Shown: positions 34,998-45,060, numbered from the stretch's first letter. The stretch: 64,000 nt of DNA from Salipaludibacillus agaradhaerens (GCF_002019735.1 NZ_KV917378.1:1297869-1361868); one strand, 5' to 3'. Numbers and translations are program-made. Notes: generated from the letters alone by a model not told the origin.

Positions 34998-35081
34998 GAA
35001 GTCTGCTGTTATGTGCGCCTTCTTTCCTTGAAAAAACGGCCATGTTCAAGTAAAACAGAAACTGATTCAATAGCTTTATTA

Positions 35082-36248
35082 TTAATAGGCGACTGCCTCT
35101 TCTCCTTTTTTAAAGAACAATTTCAATGCTTCATACACATCTTTTTTGTCACGCAGAATATAATGCTTGAACCGATTATCATCTATCTTCTTATAAGCGT
35201 TCATTAAAGTTGACGGTCGATTGTATTGATTCACCTCACCATAGCCAAACATATTAGCTATTTCCATGAGTTCCTGAACATATTTTAGACAGCGATGGTT
35301 ATCAGAGGTCAGGTTGTCTCCGTCTGAGAAATGGAAAGGGTAAATGTTGTAGCGTGATGGCGGATAGTCGGTAGCAATAATATCAAGTGCTTTTTTATAG
35401 GCTGATGAACAAATGGTACCACCACTTTCACCTTTCATAAAAAAGTCATCCTCCGTTACTCTCTTAGCTTCTGTATGATGGGCAATAAATACGATGTCCA
35501 CAGTTTCATATTTTGTTCTTAAGAACCTTGTCATCCAAAAGAAAAAGCTTCTAGCGATATACTTCTCAAATCGCCCCATACTTCCCGAGGTGTCCATCAT
35601 CGCTAAAACAACGGCTTTAGATTCCGGTTTCACTACGTCATTCCAGGTTTTAAACCGTAAATCATCATTATAAATAGGAGCAACATGTGGTTTACCATGC
35701 ATGGCGTTTCGCTTTAATGCTTGCAATATTGTCCGCCGTTTATCTACGTTTCCCATGAGACCTTTTTTTCGAATGTCGTTGAATTCGATATCCTCTACTA
35801 TTACGTCATCATCTTCTTTTGCCTGTAAATGAGGTAGCTCTAATTCGCGAAAAAGTAAAGTTTCCAATTCTGTAATAGAGACTTCTGCTTCGAAATAATC
35901 TTTTCCTGGTTTATCCCCTGCTCCTTCTCCTTTTCCAGATCGCTTTGCATCACTACCATCTCGAGCAATTACATCCCCAATTTTGCTTTTACCCTTTCCT
36001 TGACCAACATGTTTGTTTTTATCATAGTTATATTTAATTTTATATTCGTCCAATGAACGAATAGGAACTTTAATGACGTCTCGACCATTAGACATCACAA
36101 TACTCTCTTCACTTACTAGGTCAGGTAAATTTTTCTGTAAGGCATCTTGTACCTTCTCCTGATGCCGTTGCTGGTCTTGGTAGCCTTTTCGATGGAGGGA
36201 CCAATTTTCTTGAGAGACAACGTAATTTCTAGTTGAAGAGTTTGTCAT
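35082..36248 (-). CDS. yhbH: Sporulation protein YhbH (DUF444)
   Basis: 388 residues, full length. N-terminal blocks [20 protein letters not shown], then [22 protein letters not shown]-like glycine/lysine linker and a C-terminal VWA-like half with the MIDAS-like [20 protein letters not shown] and [11 protein letters not shown]. YhbH/YeaH proteins pair with PrkA/YeaG; B. subtilis yhbH is a sigma-E-dependent spore gene. AAGGAGGGG precedes the ATG. prkA lies two genes upstream, separated by a signal peptidase gene. Confidence 0.94.
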   Translation of the reverse strand: MTNSSTRNYVVSQENWSLHRKGYQDQQRHQEKVQDALQKNLPDLVSEESIVMSNGRDVIKVPIRSLDEYKIKYNYDKNKHVGQGKGKSKIGDVIARDGSDAKRSGKGEGAGDKPGKDYFEAEVSITELETLLFRELELPHLQAKEDDDVIVEDIEFNDIRKKGLMGNVDKRRTILQALKRNAMHGKPHVAPIYNDDLRFKTWNDVVKPESKAVVLAMMDTSGSMGRFEKYIARSFFFWMTRFLRTKYETVDIVFIAHHTEAKRVTEDDFFMKGESGGTICSSAYKKALDIIATDYPPSRYNIYPFHFSDGDNLTSDNHRCLKYVQELMEIANMFGYGEVNQYNRPSTLMNAYKKIDDNRFKHYILRDKKDVYEALKLFFKKGEEAVAY

Positions 36249-36394
36249 CCGCTTCCCCTCCTTAGTTTTACATCATACATATGTGCATGATGTTTATTTT
36301 ATACTATGCAGTATGGACAGCGAGTTGACACAAATTCTTTACAATCATATTGCTCTCATTATATATTGAACCCTTCTTTAACATTCAACACATT

Positions 36395-36437
36395 AAAAAG
36401 ACTTTGAACCTGCGATGATAACACAGGCTCAAAGTCT
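36395..36437 (-). terminator. Terminator of the signal peptidase gene
   Basis: AGACTTTGA and TCAAAGTCT with inner CCTG/CAGG form the stem and TTTTT follows on the minus strand, 12 bp after the stop. Confidence 0.9.
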
Positions 36438-36448
36438 AGATGCTTATA

Positions 36449-37042
36449 TTAAGAAAGTAGTCTTATATTCGTTAAAGGCCAAAAAGTAATATTGGCTTTT
36501 CCTACAATTTCTTTAATGGGGACGAGACCAATATGGCGACTATCAACACTATTTTGACGATTATCACCTAACACAAATACATAGCCTTCAGGTATTTCGC
36601 TTTCACCTGTCACTTGTTCCAAGGTAAAATCATCAGTAAACAAGCCATTTTCATGAGTTTCTTTAAAATCATCTAGAAATGTTTCTTCCTGGACTTTTCC
36701 ATTAATATAAAGGATATCATTTTTATACTCAACCGTATCTCCAGGGAGGCCAATAATTCGTTTAATATAGTCAGATTCTTCAGTAGCATGGAAAATGATT
36801 AGATCAAAACGTGATGGCGTAACTAACTCGTAATCAAGTTTGTTTACAATAATACGTTCCCCATCATTGATTGTTGGCATCATTGATTGGCCATAAACAA
36901 TGTAATTAGTAAATAAAAAACCGCGGATGATGACGCCAATGATCACTACAACGGTCAACAGTTTGGTTAATGACCATAAAGCCGTTTTCCATGTTGGCTT
37001 TTCTGGGAACGTGGCCTCAGGCGTATTACTTTCCATATTCAT
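36449..37042 (-). CDS. sipS: Signal peptidase I
   Basis: 197 residues from the ATG at 37042; a second ATG at 37036 fits GGAGG spacing equally well. One N-terminal membrane segment (LLTVVVIIGVIIRGFLF), then catalytic Ser53 (VYGQSMMPT) and catalytic Lys94 (YIKRIIGLPGD), and box E GDNRQNSVDSRHIG. The Ser-Lys dyad and single membrane anchor are typical of Bacillus SipS/T/U/V. It removes signal peptides outside the membrane. The paralogue letter cannot be fixed. It sits between prkA and yhbH, unlike the B. subtilis order I remember. Confidence 0.94.
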   Translation of the reverse strand: MNMESNTPEATFPEKPTWKTALWSLTKLLTVVVIIGVIIRGFLFTNYIVYGQSMMPTINDGERIIVNKLDYELVTPSRFDLIIFHATEESDYIKRIIGLPGDTVEYKNDILYINGKVQEETFLDDFKETHENGLFTDDFTLEQVTGESEIPEGYVFVLGDNRQNSVDSRHIGLVPIKEIVGKANITFWPLTNIRLLS

Positions 37043-37211
37043 TTTTCTCCTCCACATTCAATTTTCACAGTCACAAGCAACGTCCTGTTTAATTAAATTA
37101 TTGCCTGATTCATAATGTTTTAAACTTTTATAAAGATAGAATTTTAGTTGTTAACAAGTTGTAACATACGGTTATGTGCCGGAGGAGGGGCGATTATAAC
37201 CGTGCCCACAC

Positions 37212-39107
37212 TTACCTGTTTAAAAGGCTACCTACGTATTTTAGTAAGTCGTTCGCAGATGTACTATTATAGCCATATTCATCAATTAATCTCGCAATAA
37301 CTTCATTAATTTTCTTCAGTTGATTTTCATCTGGTGTCTTAGTTGACGTCGTTATTTTAACGACATCTTTTAAATCGGCAAATAGTTTCTTTTGTATAGC
37401 TTCACGCAATCGGTCATGAGACTGATAATCGAATTTCTTTCCTTTCCTTGCATAGGCTGAAATTCGAATTAATATTTCCTCCCGAAATGCCTTTTTAGCG
37501 TTTTCAGAAATCCCAATTTGTTCTTCAATTGAACGCATTAATTTTTCATCAGGACTCATCTCTTCACCTGTTAATGGGTCCCTTAGTTTATTTTTATTAC
37601 AGTAGGCCTCCACATTATCAAGATAATTATCCATCAATGTTTTAGCTGATTCTTCGTAGGAATAAACAAATGCCTTTTGTACTTCTTTTTTTGCCATCTC
37701 ATCATACTCTTTTCTTGCAAGAGAAATATAGTTTAAATACTTTTCTTTATCTTCTTGTGAGATAGACGCATGTTGACTTAAGCCATCTTTAATAGAACGA
37801 AGAACATCAAGGGCATTTATGGATGTAAGTTCTTTACGAATAATTGCAGAAGAAATACGGTTGATCACATAACGTGGATCAATGCCATCCATTCCTTCAT
37901 CAGCGAATTCCTTCTTCAACTCAATCACATCTTGTGTGTTAAAGCCTTCTACATTTTGCCCATCATAGAGTTTCATTTTTTTCAGCACATCTACATGGCC
38001 TTTTTCAGATTCCTTTAACCGAGTGAGAATCGTAAAGATGGCTGCTATTTTTAGTGCATGAGGGGCAATGTGGACATCTGCAATATCAGATTCTAAGATC
38101 ATCTTTTTGTATATTCGTTCTTCTTCACTTACTTTTAAGTTGTATGGGATTGGCATGACAATTATCCGTGAGTGAAGGGCTTCATTTTTTTTATTCGAAA
38201 TAAATGATTTGTACTCCGCTTCATTCGTATGAGCAACAATCATTTCATCGGCAGAAATAAGGGCAAATCTTCCCGCTTTAAAATTTCCCTCTTGGGTCAG
38301 TGAAAGTAAATGCCAGAGAAATTTCTCGTCACATTTTAACATTTCTTGAAACTCCATTAATCCTCGATTGGCTTTATTTAATTCGCCATCAAATCTGTAA
38401 GCTCTCGGATCAGATTCGGATCCAAATTCTGCAATTGTAGAGAAGTCAATACTTCCCGTTAAGTCCGCAATATCTTGAGATTTGGGGTCAGAAGGGCTAA
38501 ATGTTCCTACACCAACACGTCGATCTTCAGATAAAAAGATCCGTTCAACCATGACGTCCTCGATGCGTCCTCCATAATCTTTTTCTAATCTCATCATATT
38601 AAGCGGTGAGAGGTTACCTTCAATTCGTATACCAAATTCTTTGAAAAAATCGCCTCTCATATGATGAGGGATTAAGTGTAACGGATCTTCATGCATAGGA
38701 CAGTCTTTAATGGCATAGACAGCGCCTCGATCTGTCCGTGTATATTTTTCCAACCCTCTTTTTAGTAGTGTCACAAGCGTTGATTTCCCACCACTTACCG
38801 GCCCCATTAATAACAGTATACGTTTTTTCACATCAAGCCGCTTCGCTGCCGAATGAAAATATTCTTCAACGAGACGCTCAATAGCCTCTTCAAGACCAAA
38901 AATTTGGTCTTCAAAAAACAAATACCTCTTTTTTTCACCCTCTTCTACGACACCTGCATCTTTTATCATATTGTAGATGCGGGAGTGGGCTGTCTGTGCA
39001 ACTTCTGGCCTTTCACGCAAAATATCCAAATATTGTGCGAAAGTGCCTTCCCACTTCAATCTCTCCTCTTCCTCACGGTGACGTTGTATTTTGTCTATAA
39101 TTTTCAT
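37212..39107 (-). CDS. prkA: PrkA AAA+ serine kinase/protease-like sporulation protein
   Basis: 631 residues from the ATG at 39107 (GAGGAGG upstream), the same length as B. subtilis PrkA. N-terminal AAA domain with Walker A GPVSGGKSTLVTLL near residue 105, then FEFQEMLK-type arginine-finger region and the C-terminal PrkA domain (TQDVIELKKEFADEG, then YVINRISSAI). First called a serine kinase, later work proposes an AAA+ Lon-like protease acting in sporulation. Made in the mother cell under sigma-E in B. subtilis; no promoter was identified here. Confidence 0.95.
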   Translation of the reverse strand: MKIIDKIQRHREEEERLKWEGTFAQYLDILRERPEVAQTAHSRIYNMIKDAGVVEEGEKKRYLFFEDQIFGLEEAIERLVEEYFHSAAKRLDVKKRILLLMGPVSGGKSTLVTLLKRGLEKYTRTDRGAVYAIKDCPMHEDPLHLIPHHMRGDFFKEFGIRIEGNLSPLNMMRLEKDYGGRIEDVMVERIFLSEDRRVGVGTFSPSDPKSQDIADLTGSIDFSTIAEFGSESDPRAYRFDGELNKANRGLMEFQEMLKCDEKFLWHLLSLTQEGNFKAGRFALISADEMIVAHTNEAEYKSFISNKKNEALHSRIIVMPIPYNLKVSEEERIYKKMILESDIADVHIAPHALKIAAIFTILTRLKESEKGHVDVLKKMKLYDGQNVEGFNTQDVIELKKEFADEGMDGIDPRYVINRISSAIIRKELTSINALDVLRSIKDGLSQHASISQEDKEKYLNYISLARKEYDEMAKKEVQKAFVYSYEESAKTLMDNYLDNVEAYCNKNKLRDPLTGEEMSPDEKLMRSIEEQIGISENAKKAFREEILIRISAYARKGKKFDYQSHDRLREAIQKKLFADLKDVVKITTSTKTPDENQLKKINEVIARLIDEYGYNSTSANDLLKYVGSLLNR

Positions 39108-39373
39108 TCGCAACCTCCTCTCAACACCACTAGATCCCATTTTCTAAGACCATGATTCATCTTATGCAATGACCTAGAAAAGGATGTTCAAAAGTGTGAG
39201 AAGTTGCTTAACAGGAAGTGCCGTAAGAGCTGCTACCTCCCAGTTAAAATATCTCTATTAAGTCTGCAACTGACGAAGGTAAAGACACAGTTACTATTTG
39301 TTATGACGCCCCATGTTAAATTCAAGTATCTCCATTTGCCAGTTAGTCACATTAATCAATCCTAAATATGAAT

Positions 39374-40510
39374 TTATGTTGATTTTGCTAAAGATCCCTT
39401 GTATCTCAAACGTCTTTTGATATGTTGAATCTGATAATGATGCTTAGCAGGTTTGCTTTTCCTTATTTTGTAAGATACAAACAGTAAAGGTAGAAAGAAT
39501 AAGAAGTAACTACTAAAAACCTGAATATCTAATTGATTTATCTTCCCTAACTTAGAAATACTAGATACTGTTAAATAGTTTAACGTTAACAATGACACAA
39601 TACCGAACCAATGTCTCTTTGTGAAATGTTTAAATGAATAGCTATATAAAAGATGACTGCTTCCAAAAAGGATTATTCCGACAAAAGCGCCATTTGCAGT
39701 CATTAAGCCTGCTTCAGCAAGGAGAACAACCATTATAAGTGCTAAACTTGTGGCTATAAACACATGCCTTACTTTCCATTTAAATGTGCGAATAGTATTT
39801 TCCTCTAAAGTAATAGTTTCCCCTTTTTTATAAACAGGATAATAGGGATAATAATAACCTTTTTTTCTGTTAAAATAAGTGCTAATATCACCATTAAATT
39901 GTAATGGGACTCTCGCAAAATCATGTTCAATAGCTTCTTCAGGATGGGGAATTCCAATAAGTCCTTCTACACATTCATCCGTAATCGTTAATGGTAAGTT
40001 GGCTTTTTGAAGATTATCTAGCCATTCGTTAGTTTCCGAGTTTGTTTTACAAGTAATACCGAAAAAGTACTTTTCCCCTTCTTCTTCATACACAATAAGA
40101 ATGATAGGTTCATAATGGTATCGTTTAATCGTTAATCCTGCCCGACCAATATCCACCCATTTTTCAGATGGTGCTAATACAACGCTACTAATAGCTTGAA
40201 ATGGAATAGTAATCTCTTTGATAACATCCTCCACACCTTCTTGAATGAAGATCCGCACTAGCACACGTTTTTTTAAATCTATCCTATGCGTCATCACTTC
40301 TTCATATGTGCGATCTATTTTCATCCATTTATAGAAAGCTACAAACAACCCTATGTAAATAGCAAATAGCGGATACTTAGCCCATCCTATTCCTAATTGA
40401 TGAGCGATTAAAGCAGGAATACCTACAATCACAAATAGAACTGCCATGATAATTGCAAAGTTTAGGGTGGCATTCCTTTTCTTCACGATGTCTGTCTTTT
40501 GTTCTGCCAT
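39374..40510 (-). CDS. Hypothetical membrane protein with PH-like cytoplasmic domain (378 residues)
   Basis: Two N-terminal membrane helices (about 17-60), a soluble beta-rich section at about 75-175 (KKRVLVRIFIQEG, then AISSVVLAP, then IILIVYEE and TNEWLDNLQ ending in an amphipathic helix) that looks like a bacterial PH domain, a Tyr-rich stretch (GYYYPYYPVYKKGE) and four C-terminal helices. The start lies just before an R1 repeat (copy C). I do not know the family, and the fold call is by eye. Confidence 0.7.
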   Translation of the reverse strand: MAEQKTDIVKKRNATLNFAIIMAVLFVIVGIPALIAHQLGIGWAKYPLFAIYIGLFVAFYKWMKIDRTYEEVMTHRIDLKKRVLVRIFIQEGVEDVIKEITIPFQAISSVVLAPSEKWVDIGRAGLTIKRYHYEPIILIVYEEEGEKYFFGITCKTNSETNEWLDNLQKANLPLTITDECVEGLIGIPHPEEAIEHDFARVPLQFNGDISTYFNRKKGYYYPYYPVYKKGETITLEENTIRTFKWKVRHVFIATSLALIMVVLLAEAGLMTANGAFVGIILFGSSHLLYSYSFKHFTKRHWFGIVSLLTLNYLTVSSISKLGKINQLDIQVFSSYFLFFLPLLFVSYKIRKSKPAKHHYQIQHIKRRLRYKGSLAKST

Positions 40511-40535
40511 ACATTTAACTCCCTTATTTTATAAA

Positions 40536-40652
40536 ATGAACGTTCAATCGATAGGAGTTTTTATATTTCTCCCACCGAGGTAGTTGAGTGAATCGAGACA
40601 TTAGCATCAGTTATCTCTCGCCTCTTTTTCTCTATTTTGAGGCGGGAGATTA
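40536..40652 (+). repeat. R1 repeat (copy C)
   Basis: Order of blocks as in other copies: AACGTTCAATCGATAGGAG, GAGTGAATCGAGACATTAGC, GTTATCTC and CTCTATTTTGAGG. The second hairpin is very strong here: TCTCTCGCCTC pairs with GAGGCGGGAGA with a single G-T. Confidence 0.75.
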
Positions 40653-40907
40653 ATGGATGATAAAAGAGATGAACTTTTAAGATTAAACCATACTAGATTC
40701 AATTTGTTAACTGAAAAGAAGCTTAAATATCAAGATAAGGATATTTAACTAGATCATTAGTCTCTCGTAAATGATGCACTCTTTTTTAATGAAGATTCTA
40801 TACGTGATAACACTACTGAAAATGCCATCAACAAATATAAAATAGGCCTTATGACTGAATATACCATAAGAAAAAAGTCTTCCTCTGTCCTTTATTTTAG
40901 AGTAATA
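40653..40907 (+). pseudogene. Possible decayed small gene with two in-frame stops
   Basis: From an ATG at 40653 one frame reads MDDKRDELLRLNHTRF, then NLLTEKKLKYQDKDI before TAA (40746), then a TAG (40758), and then continues for 49 protein-like codons (SLVNDALFFNEDSIRDN and further) to a TAG at 40905. The 31-codon first part could be a gene by itself; GGGAG 4 nt upstream belongs to the R1 repeat. The family is unknown. Confidence 0.3.
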
Positions 40908-40940
40908 TAGGGAAGTAATCATATTATCTAAGAGAGTGTT

Positions 40941-42818
40941 GTGACAGTTATGCGTATGATGGCTGGAAATCTATTCATCATCTTATTTATAGGGATTTTT
41001 ACGTTATTTTTCATGGAAACGACTAAGGAAATGTCATCAGCACAATCACTTCAAACTGTTTTGGATGACGCTGTAGAACTAGAGCAAATAACATTGCACT
41101 CTAACAGCCTCATACTTGACCGGGATGGAAACACTATATCAGACATTTTTTCAGCAGAAAATCGGATTTATCTTCCGTATAACGAGATTCCTGATATGTT
41201 CAAACATGCGTTTTTAGCAGCCGAAGATCAATCTTTCTTTGATCACCCGGGCTTCGATATGACTGGTATTGCCAGAGCATTTATTGTTAACATACAACAT
41301 CAATCCATTGAACAGGGTGGCAGCACAATTACCCAGCAGCTAGCACGCAATTTATATTTAACACATGATCAAAGCTATGAACGGAAAATCTCTGAGTTAC
41401 TATATTCCTATCACATTGAACAAGTTATGGAAAAAGAGGAGATTCTCGAGCTCTATTTAAATACCGTCTACTTCTCTAACGGGGTTTATGGTATTGAAGC
41501 AGCAAGCCATTATTATTTTAATAAGACCGCTCATGAACTAACCTTAGCAGAAATAGCTTTCTTAAGTTCTGTTCCTAATAATCCAGCGCATTACAACCCA
41601 TTAACTAACAGTGATGCGACCCACGAGAGAAAAGAATGGATTTTAGCAAAAATGAAGGAACAAGACTATATTAGCAATGATGACTATGAAGAGGCACTTG
41701 ATAAGAAGATCTCTCTTTCTAATTTTGAAAAAAGCGATGAGTATCCTGACTATATTACCTATGTTTACTATGAGCTAGAGCAGCTTATTGCAAAAGAAGA
41801 AGGCTACATGCAACAGCTGAAATCAGCAAACAATGATGAAGCAAGGCAGGACATCGAAATGAAACTCCAAGAACGGGTACAGCATTTGTTAGCAAGTGGC
41901 ATCACAGTTGATACTGCTCTTGACCCAAACGTGCAATCGCATGCTGTTAAAACTATCAATAATCGGTTATCTTCTACTGATATTCAAGGGGCCGTATCGG
42001 TTATTGACCATGAAGCTAGCGAAATTGTCGCAATGACTGGTGGAACTTCCTATGAAAAATTTAACTTCCATAGAGGCTATCAAGCCTATCGCCAACCTGG
42101 ATCCGCCATTAAACCATTACTTGTTTACGCACCTTTAATTGACACAACGAAAATGTCTAGCAGTTCGCTCATTGATGCGGGACCAATTCAACGTGGGCAG
42201 TATGAACCACAAAATTTTGGTGGGGCTGTCTATGGGAAAGTAACACTTGAAGAAGCTCTTAAAAATTCTTATAATACTGCCGCAGTTAGAATACTGGATA
42301 TGGTCGGTATTGAAGCTTCCTTTAATTACCTAGATCATTTCGATTTTCAAAAAATCACCTCTAATGACCATGTACTACCTGCTGCCCTCGGTGGACTTTC
42401 TGAAGGCGTAAGTGTCCATGAACTCACACAAGCTTATACAATTTTTGCTACTAATGGCATTTATACATCACCCAAAGCGATTCGTGGTGTTTATGATATG
42501 GATGGGGAATTGCTATACGAGTGGCCAAGGAAAGAAACAGAGGTGTGGACAAACGATACCGTTAATGAAATGCGCAAGATGCTAGGTAAAGTGATAACCG
42601 AAGGCACCGGCCGCCGAGCACGCTTTTCCACATCTGGTTATTTAGGTGGAAAGACAGGTACAACGAATGATTATTATGACTTATGGTTTGTAGGATCGTC
42701 CAACCGCTATACGACTGGGTTATGGATCGGAAATGATAATCCATCATCCCTTTATCAGCAAAGCCAAAATCATATACACACCCAGCTTTGGCGGGACATT
42801 ATGGCAGGCATTCATTAA
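40941..42818 (+). CDS. Class A penicillin-binding protein (bifunctional transglycosylase/transpeptidase)
   Basis: 625 residues, GTG start; the ribosome binding site is weak. An N-terminal membrane anchor (NLFIILFIGIFTLFF), then a GT51 glycosyltransferase domain (about 60-235) with catalytic Glu in AAEDQSFFDHPGFD and GGSTITQQLARNLYL, then a transpeptidase domain with SxxK at about 388 (GSAIKP), SxN near 443 (SYNT) and KTG near 569 (GGKTGTTNDYYDLWF). It polymerises and cross-links peptidoglycan. Short, with no C-terminal extension, like PbpF/PbpG; the paralogue is not certain. Confidence 0.93.
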   Translation: MTVMRMMAGNLFIILFIGIFTLFFMETTKEMSSAQSLQTVLDDAVELEQITLHSNSLILDRDGNTISDIFSAENRIYLPYNEIPDMFKHAFLAAEDQSFFDHPGFDMTGIARAFIVNIQHQSIEQGGSTITQQLARNLYLTHDQSYERKISELLYSYHIEQVMEKEEILELYLNTVYFSNGVYGIEAASHYYFNKTAHELTLAEIAFLSSVPNNPAHYNPLTNSDATHERKEWILAKMKEQDYISNDDYEEALDKKISLSNFEKSDEYPDYITYVYYELEQLIAKEEGYMQQLKSANNDEARQDIEMKLQERVQHLLASGITVDTALDPNVQSHAVKTINNRLSSTDIQGAVSVIDHEASEIVAMTGGTSYEKFNFHRGYQAYRQPGSAIKPLLVYAPLIDTTKMSSSSLIDAGPIQRGQYEPQNFGGAVYGKVTLEEALKNSYNTAAVRILDMVGIEASFNYLDHFDFQKITSNDHVLPAALGGLSEGVSVHELTQAYTIFATNGIYTSPKAIRGVYDMDGELLYEWPRKETEVWTNDTVNEMRKMLGKVITEGTGRRARFSTSGYLGGKTGTTNDYYDLWFVGSSNRYTTGLWIGNDNPSSLYQQSQNHIHTQLWRDIMAGIH

Positions 42819-42887
42819 CAAACACCACTATATGTAAACAATGTTTATTTTGCTTATCACGAGGTAACGATATTCTTAAAATCACCA

Positions 42888-42924
42888 AAGCGGTTTCAGT
42901 CTCTCAATTGAGCTGGAACCGCTT
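42888..42924 (+). terminator. Terminator of the penicillin-binding protein gene
   Basis: AAGCGGTT(T)CAG pairs with CTG(G)AACCGCTT, followed by a T-rich AGTCGTTTTG on the plus strand. Confidence 0.75.
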
Positions 42925-43042
42925 AGTCGTTTTGTAGTCAATCACTTCAGAAATAGCCGGATCTATACTAAGGGAACTTGCTGACACGTAAAACAAAATA
43001 TCTAAAAATGCATAAGGCAAACTTCTAAGGATAATCGTTTTT

Positions 43043-43414
43043 CTATTTTCTCCAAAAAGTTGAACATTCGGCTTTATCATTAATATTAAATGCTATCATT
43101 TTCTTTAGTAAAGAGAAGTCCACGGGTCTATCCCACATAATACGAACCAACTCCTTCGTATGGTCGTAACCAGCTTGAACAATGTCATCTGCAAAATGAT
43201 TAATCCCTGCCTTCTCAGGGGCAACCGCCATATGACGTTTTGCTACGCTAAAACCAATAATAAATGTGCCATGATCTGTAAACATAGGCTGGTTCCACGC
43301 AATTTTCGGTGTTAAGTTTGGGTATGTGTTCATTACCCAAGTTAAAACTTCCTCCATTCGACTCCGATGTTGCGGATTATCAATCGTCGCTAAATAATCT
43401 GCAAAAATCTCCAT
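43043..43414 (-). CDS. fra: Frataxin-like iron chaperone (DUF1801/YdhG type)
   Basis: 123 residues from the ATG at 43414. The order [48 protein letters not shown] and the very C-terminal AECSTFWRK is almost the B. subtilis Fra (YdhG) protein as I remember it, which has the same length. Fra binds iron and delivers it for Fe-S cluster and haem synthesis. It stands alone, between the penicillin-binding protein and an R1 repeat. Confidence 0.9.
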   Translation of the reverse strand: MEIFADYLATIDNPQHRSRMEEVLTWVMNTYPNLTPKIAWNQPMFTDHGTFIIGFSVAKRHMAVAPEKAGINHFADDIVQAGYDHTKELVRIMWDRPVDFSLLKKMIAFNINDKAECSTFWRK

Positions 43415-43555
43415 ATTATCCCTCCACATAAGTTTTGACTCATTATACTACTCTTAACTATTCGGCATAACGCTAACCGCTATTCACGTTTCAATCTAAT
43501 ATAACTAAGGTAGACTAACTATTGAGGGCAAATTTTTTAAAAAGAAATGGCGATT

Positions 43556-43668
43556 CAATATAACACGCCCCTTCAATCAGGACATTTGCATCCGTCAGCT
43601 CCCGTTTAACTAGATTTACCTGTCGTCTTTATTTTCTGCGAGGAGGTTTACGGACGGTTAACTGTCAT
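43556..43668 (+). repeat. R1 repeat (copy D)
   Basis: Starts ACGCCCCTTCAATCAGGACA, contains GCATCCGTCAGCTCCCG, ACTAGATTTACCT and TTTATTTTCTGCG, and ends TTTACGGACGGTTAACTG, the R1 3' signature. An R2 copy follows 120 bp downstream in the same direction. Confidence 0.75.
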
Positions 43669-43787
43669 AAAACGGGGATGTCTCAGACGAAGAAAATACT
43701 TGTTAAGTCACTTAGTACTCAAGCAGTTCGTAGGAGAAAAAAGAGAAAGAACTATAGAAATAATATAGGATCGGTTGTATCGTTAAT

Positions 43788-44021
43788 TCGGAACGTTATG
43801 ACTCATTTCCACTACAGATACACGCTTTCCGTTGCGCTCGTCTTCAGCTCATTCTACCTCTGCAGAGATTACTCAGAATGAATTTTCAGACTTTTCTTCT
43901 TCTCACAGGCGTCGCCACCTTTCGTTCCACTTCATAGTTTCTAACGACGAACATTTTGTTATTAATCCCCAATATCATTCGTTATATTGAGCGTGACATT
44001 GTATTATTCATTCATTTATGT
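43788..44021 (+). repeat. R2 dispersed repeat, copy 2
   Basis: Aligns over about 235 bp with 31393-31630, starting TTCGGAACGTTATGACTCAT and ending near GAGCGTGACATTGTATTATTC. A 67-codon frame at 43678-43881 running into it is incidental. Confidence 0.85.
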
Positions 44022-44356
44022 AAATTTCATATAAAAAGGCAATAAAATACTCAATCCAAAGAACCTCCTTTTGTAGACACAGACATTTAGATCCTAAATA
44101 TAAGGCAGAACGAGAGAATTGCTGACCCTAAATCCGATTGTTTCACCCTTTAAAAAATCCCCCAAAGTAAAACAGATGTTGATCGTTCTCTGTCTATCTT
44201 TAAGGGATCATATTATTTACCTCATTGATACTACGATTTATAATAACCCCTCTTTGTGACCACAAAGAGATAATTTCAATAGTTAGCCAAACTTGCTCAG
44301 CTTCATGACATCAAATAACACAGATATACTTTTTACGTATCAAGTTACCGGTCTAT
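44022..44356. other. Gap with a palindrome and a possible interrupted gene start
   Basis: A hairpin CTCTTTGTG/CACAAAGAG lies at 44250-44269 with a 2-nt loop. On the minus strand AAAGGAGG near 44066-44073 is followed 9 nt later by a TTG frame that reads only about 12 codons before stopping at the R2 copy boundary, as if R2 had cut off a gene start. No complete gene is seen. Confidence 0.35.
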
Positions 44357-44914
44357 TTAGACGGGCAAGCTAGCGATTAAACTATTATACAATTTTATAA
44401 TGGCATAGCCTACAGCCATTACAAACGCAAACCAAAAAAATATGTGAAAGAAAATCAGGGCAATCAATGCAGGAGCTGATAGAGAAACACTTACCTTATA
44501 AATAAAATAAATAAAATAGACAAAACATGAAAGTAAAAACGTCCCTAATAATACATACAAATCAAAGGAAGCAATAACCGATCCGATACTTCCTATGAGA
44601 AAAATCCATGACCCTCTTCGAATATTGGTTAAGTCAGTACCTACCTCATCCTTAGAAAAAAAGAGTAAAGATAACTCATTGACTGTATTGGCAATGAGCT
44701 TGAGTGCTGCAAAAAACATAAAGAAAAATAACCACATAACAAATAATAGTGTTAAATGAATGCCTTGTTCAGAGAAAAATTCAATCATCCCACTATATAA
44801 ACCAATAGATTGTAAATAATAAATGGTCATTCTTTCTAAATATATCGAACCCGCTAAACTAAATAAAATAATAGATATAAGCGGAAAATGGCTTGTTAAA
44901 TAAGCGTTTTTCAT
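44357..44914 (-). CDS. YufK-type integral membrane protein (DUF5366)
   Basis: 185 residues from the ATG at 44914 (AGGAG 8 nt upstream). Five predicted membrane helices; conserved-looking blocks HFPLISIILFSLAGSIYLE at the start, then HLTLLFVMWLFFFMFFAALKLIANT and RGSWIFLIGSIGSV. Related proteins in Bacillus are annotated only as YufK family. The function is not known. Confidence 0.75.
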   Translation of the reverse strand: MKNAYLTSHFPLISIILFSLAGSIYLERMTIYYLQSIGLYSGMIEFFSEQGIHLTLLFVMWLFFFMFFAALKLIANTVNELSLLFFSKDEVGTDLTNIRRGSWIFLIGSIGSVIASFDLYVLLGTFLLSCFVYFIYFIYKVSVSLSAPALIALIFFHIFFWFAFVMAVGYAIIKLYNSLIASLPV

Positions 44915-45060
44915 CTGTAATCTCCTGATTAACTCAATTTTATAGACTGCACCTTTCTTGAAGCTCATTAAAAAAGGAGTCAGACTTGTTTTAAATATAG
45001 TATCTATTTAGTTTTTCGGTTAAACTTCCCGTTTATTCTAGGTAGCTAATTAATATAACT

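Noticed and set aside
43678-43881. Plus-strand frame of 67 codons
   Set aside because: It runs into R2 copy 2 and has no ribosome binding site or conserved product.
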